Source: SVTX01 sp964629615 (GTDB lineage: Bacteria; Bacillota; Clostridia; Oscillospirales; CAG-272). Taken from it: 12,293 bases of DNA. The notes under the pieces were generated by a model that made no database searches, was not told the origin of the DNA, and saw nothing but the letters and a program-made list of their open reading frames with translations. The translations under genes and the position numbers were made by a program. Below are positions 11,538-12,293 of this stretch, piece after piece. The stretch lies in contig CAZVUD010000042.1 in assembly GCA_964629615.1 (NCBI GenBank), forward strand, positions 1 through 12,293, in the 5' to 3' direction. Each line of letters begins with the position of its first letter. Position 1 is the stretch's first letter.

Positions 11538-12293
11538 CGACCCACTCAGCATAAAGGTCGAGGGTGTTATATGCACTGCCATGAGCTTCAATGCAATAAT
11601 GTGAGGTTGTCCAACTCCAAGTTCCTCCCCATCCCTCATTTTCATTCACATTCCAGCCTCTATATTTTTCACTGCCACCACAGATCCATCCATGAAATCT
11701 ATAGCCATCTCTCTTTAATTCTGATAATTCGCGTTCATCCCATATCTTCATTTGAGCACCAAACTGAACATATTGCTCACCTATAATTTTATCTTCGCCG
11801 CTACCGTCATTCAAATGATATCGGATAAGATATTTATCATCTTGCAGCTTCCACTCTGCCTTGAGTGTAATATCCCCGTATGCTCCAACGCTTAACTCTT
11901 CATCTGAAGCATATGCACCTGCGTCCCAACTGCCATTGGCTGTTTCAAGCTTCCATTCGACAAAAACATAATTTTCTCGAGTAGGTTTTCCGAGCGTCAC
12001 CTTGTCTGAAAATGAATATGTCAGATCAGAAATTGCAGATCCTCCATTAGAATCGAATTTAATGGTAGATTGAGGCTTCCATCCGAGCAATTCATTTGAC
12101 ACTTCTTCGGGATATGTAATGCTTTCGGCATCCTTATCAAAAATAATATACACTCCCTCATTTTCAAGGTAATAGAAAACGTTTGCTGTATTTGTAACCT
12201 TGCTTATATCAATTCCGTTATCTGTAAGCACCTTATCAGCTTCGTCCTTTGTAAGACTTCTGTCCAGATCTATCATCTCCGCTTGAATGAGCA
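11530..12293 (-). CDS. InlB B-repeat surface protein, C-terminal part; 5' end outside the window
   Basis: The frame is open to the right edge. The first in-window ATG (12276) lacks a ribosome binding site and the codons before it (LIQAE) continue without a stop, so this is the C-terminal 254 or so residues of a longer protein. After a helical stretch (DEADKVLTDNGIDISK) and VFYYLENEGVYIIFDKDAE come two beta-grasp B-repeats of the Listeria-Bacteroides/InlB type. The first opens IKFDSNGGS and closes LKAEW; the second opens IRYHLNDGSGE, has the GYRFHGW motif and closes LYAEWVEN. Such repeats occur in cell-surface and adhesion proteins. The segment before the repeats resembles the middle of clostridial type IV pilin-like proteins (helix, G-Y/D-V turn, strand, 'YIIFDKD'), so a pilin-like N-terminus outside the window is possible. 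There is no sorting tail. Confidence 0.75.
   Translation of the reverse strand, partial: LIQAEMIDLDRSLTKDEADKVLTDNGIDISKVTNTANVFYYLENEGVYIIFDKDAESITYPEEVSNELLGWKPQSTIKFDSNGGSAISDLTYSFSDKVTLGKPTRENYVFVEWKLETANGSWDAGAYASDEELSVGAYGDITLKAEWKLQDDKYLIRYHLNDGSGEDKIIGEQYVQFGAQMKIWDERELSELKRDGYRFHGWICGGSEKYRGWNVNENEGWGGTWSWTTSHYCIEAHGSAYNTLDLYAEWVEN

Overview
The window looks like a piece of chromosome from a Gram-positive gut-type member of the Clostridia (Oscillospiraceae/Ruminococcus-like). This rests on strong GGAGG-type ribosome binding sites, near-consensus TTGACA/TATAAT promoters, an AbrB-type regulator, an RNase J, a PrsA/SurA-like membrane-anchored foldase, and a secreted protein with a Cys-Gly-Ser C-terminal tail of the sort I associate with that group. 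The taxonomic placement is an inference; no rRNA is present.

Layout. The left two thirds (about 200-7880) is read on the minus strand. In order of transcription it holds: a 91-residue tail-anchored protein (7882-7607), RNase J with a long basic N-terminal extension (7361-5187), a single-pass foldase-like protein (4983-3211), a cysteine-rich putative zinc-ribbon protein (3115-2429), a secreted protein with a membrane-anchor tail (2090-345), and a 43-codon ORF that repeats that tail (337-206) before a strong terminator. These are mostly separate transcription units, with terminators or promoters between them. The right third is read on the plus strand: an AbrB-like regulator with a four-cysteine tail (8127-8372), then a compact cluster of an atypical galactokinase-family kinase, a three-helix membrane protein, a WalJ/YycJ-type metallo-hydrolase and the rRNA methyltransferase RlmH (8475-11486). 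The plus cluster ends at a perfect 18-bp hairpin, which it shares with a convergent minus-strand gene for an InlB-type B-repeat surface protein that runs off the right edge. At the left edge a perfect-consensus promoter fires out of the window.

Function. Housekeeping RNA metabolism (RNase J, RlmH), envelope work (foldase, WalJ-like hydrolase, small membrane proteins) and surface display (the tailed secreted protein, the B-repeat protein) sit around a divergent regulatory region at 7883-8126. Most genes are ordinary core genes.

The least explained elements are: (i) a three-helix nested RNA fold in the 170-nt leader of RNase J; (ii) the duplicated Cys-Gly-Ser tail, the second copy being its own tiny ORF; (iii) a terminator-like hairpin directly against the Shine-Dalgarno of the foldase gene; (iv) a dyad around the -35 of the abrB promoter and another across its stop codon; (v) five tandem seven-residue repeats in the RNase J extension. 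I see no tRNA, rRNA, insertion sequence, CRISPR array or clear defence system.
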